From SZUA-287 sp036397975 (GTDB lineage Bacteria > Bacteroidota > Ignavibacteria > UBA10030 > UBA6906), in assembly GCA_036397975.1 (NCBI GenBank), contig DASWHW010000178.1, positions 1 to 6,487 on the forward strand: a DNA stretch of 6,487 nt. The letters are read 5' to 3'. Numbering within the stretch: position 1 is the first letter of the stretch; every line of letters starts with the position of its first letter. A program made the translations under genes and the position numbers. This document shows positions 6,109 to 6,487 of this stretch, piece after piece. The notes beneath the pieces are model-generated. The model worked only from the letters and a program-made list of their open reading frames with translations, was not told where the DNA came from and searched no databases.

Positions 6109-6487
6109 TTATTGTACAGTAATGGAACCAGCATTAGAGATCGTCCCCGCGTTAATAATGTCTGCTCCAGTTATAACCAAGGATCCAGTTCCAACTGTGT
6201 TGAGTGTCGCACCGAGGTTATTGTTGAAAATCCCGGACATTGCAGCAGAGCCACCCGTGAGCAAAGAAAAAGACCCATTATTGGTAACCGTTGTGAGCGT
6301 GCCGGTACCCGAGAGTGAAAACGATGAAGCAGGCGTTACATTTGTCAACGACCCGGTGAGCGTCAATGTTCTTGTCGCGGCCACGGAAAGTGAACCGGAG
6401 TTGCTGATTGTTGAGGCGTTGAAGTTTGCTCCATCAACTGCAAGACTCCCTCCAGTTTGGATTGTAAGACCTGCGATCGTTGTTGCT
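6109..6487 (-). CDS. C-terminal end of a low-complexity repeat surface protein (5' end outside the window)
   Basis: The frame is open from the window edge to TAA at 6111-6109, giving 125 visible residues; an internal GTG at 6384 is not a likely start because the repeats continue upstream of it. The protein is almost entirely Gly, Ser, Thr, Asn, Ala, Leu, Ile and Val, with no Cys or Trp and almost no charge. It is built from short strand-turn units such as TISNSGSLSV (visible residues 26-35), GTGTLTTVTNNGSFSL (51-66) and TISNAGSITV (115-124). This resembles the beta-helix repeats of haemagglutinin- or autotransporter-like surface proteins. The protein stops right after a repeat unit, with no T9SS sorting domain and no autotransporter barrel. 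Its export route therefore cannot be read here. The next gene downstream starts its mature part with similar text (LLNTGQITNPGNLLI), so the two may be relatives. No function beyond surface structure or adhesion can be suggested. Confidence 0.75.
   Translation of the reverse strand, partial: ATTIAGLTIQTGGSLAVDGANFNASTISNSGSLSVAATRTLTLTGSLTNVTPASSFSLSGTGTLTTVTNNGSFSLLTGGSAAMSGIFNNNLGATLNTVGTGSLVITGADIINAGTISNAGSITVQ

Overview
The window reads as part of a chromosome from the FCB group (Bacteroidota/Chlorobi relatives), most likely Ignavibacteria, Kryptonia or a neighbouring lineage. The strongest clue is the protein at 3985..5934. It ends in a textbook type IX secretion (T9SS) type A sorting domain with QNYPNPFNPST and the terminal residues KKMMLLK. 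It also carries GWNL...GYW modules and a PPxxPxGAFDARF-type module, both of which recur in surface proteins of those groups. None of the readable starts has a convincing Shine-Dalgarno sequence, which fits the same assignment. The lineage is inferred from protein style only. No rRNA, tRNA, mobile element or CRISPR array is visible.

All genes lie on the minus strand, so transcription runs from high to low coordinates. Right part (6487 to 3985): the C-terminal end of a low-complexity, Ser/Thr/Asn/Gly-rich repeat protein (6109..6487, its start lies outside the window); a 174-bp gap with a long imperfect hairpin (6008..6069); then a complete 649-residue secreted T9SS cargo protein. Middle: a 239-bp gap that probably holds the promoter for the next group of genes. 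Left part (3745 to 1): a membrane-bound processive-type family 2 glycosyltransferase (2459..3745); a stand-alone receiver-domain response regulator whose ATG overlaps the transferase stop codon (2082..2459); a CelD/BcsL-type GNAT acetyltransferase (607..1953); and, 11 bp on, a second acetyltransferase of the same type that runs off the left edge (1..595).

The left four genes look like an exopolysaccharide operon. The glycosyltransferase would polymerise and perhaps export a glycan from the inner membrane. The tandem acetyltransferase-fold proteins would acylate it or its precursors. The receiver-only protein is the odd member: it is translationally coupled to the glycosyltransferase and could be a phosphorylation-controlled switch acting by protein contact, since it has no DNA-binding or enzymatic output domain. 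The adjacent T9SS cargo raises the possibility that the polysaccharide and surface proteins belong to one cell-surface programme, but the sequence shows only proximity.
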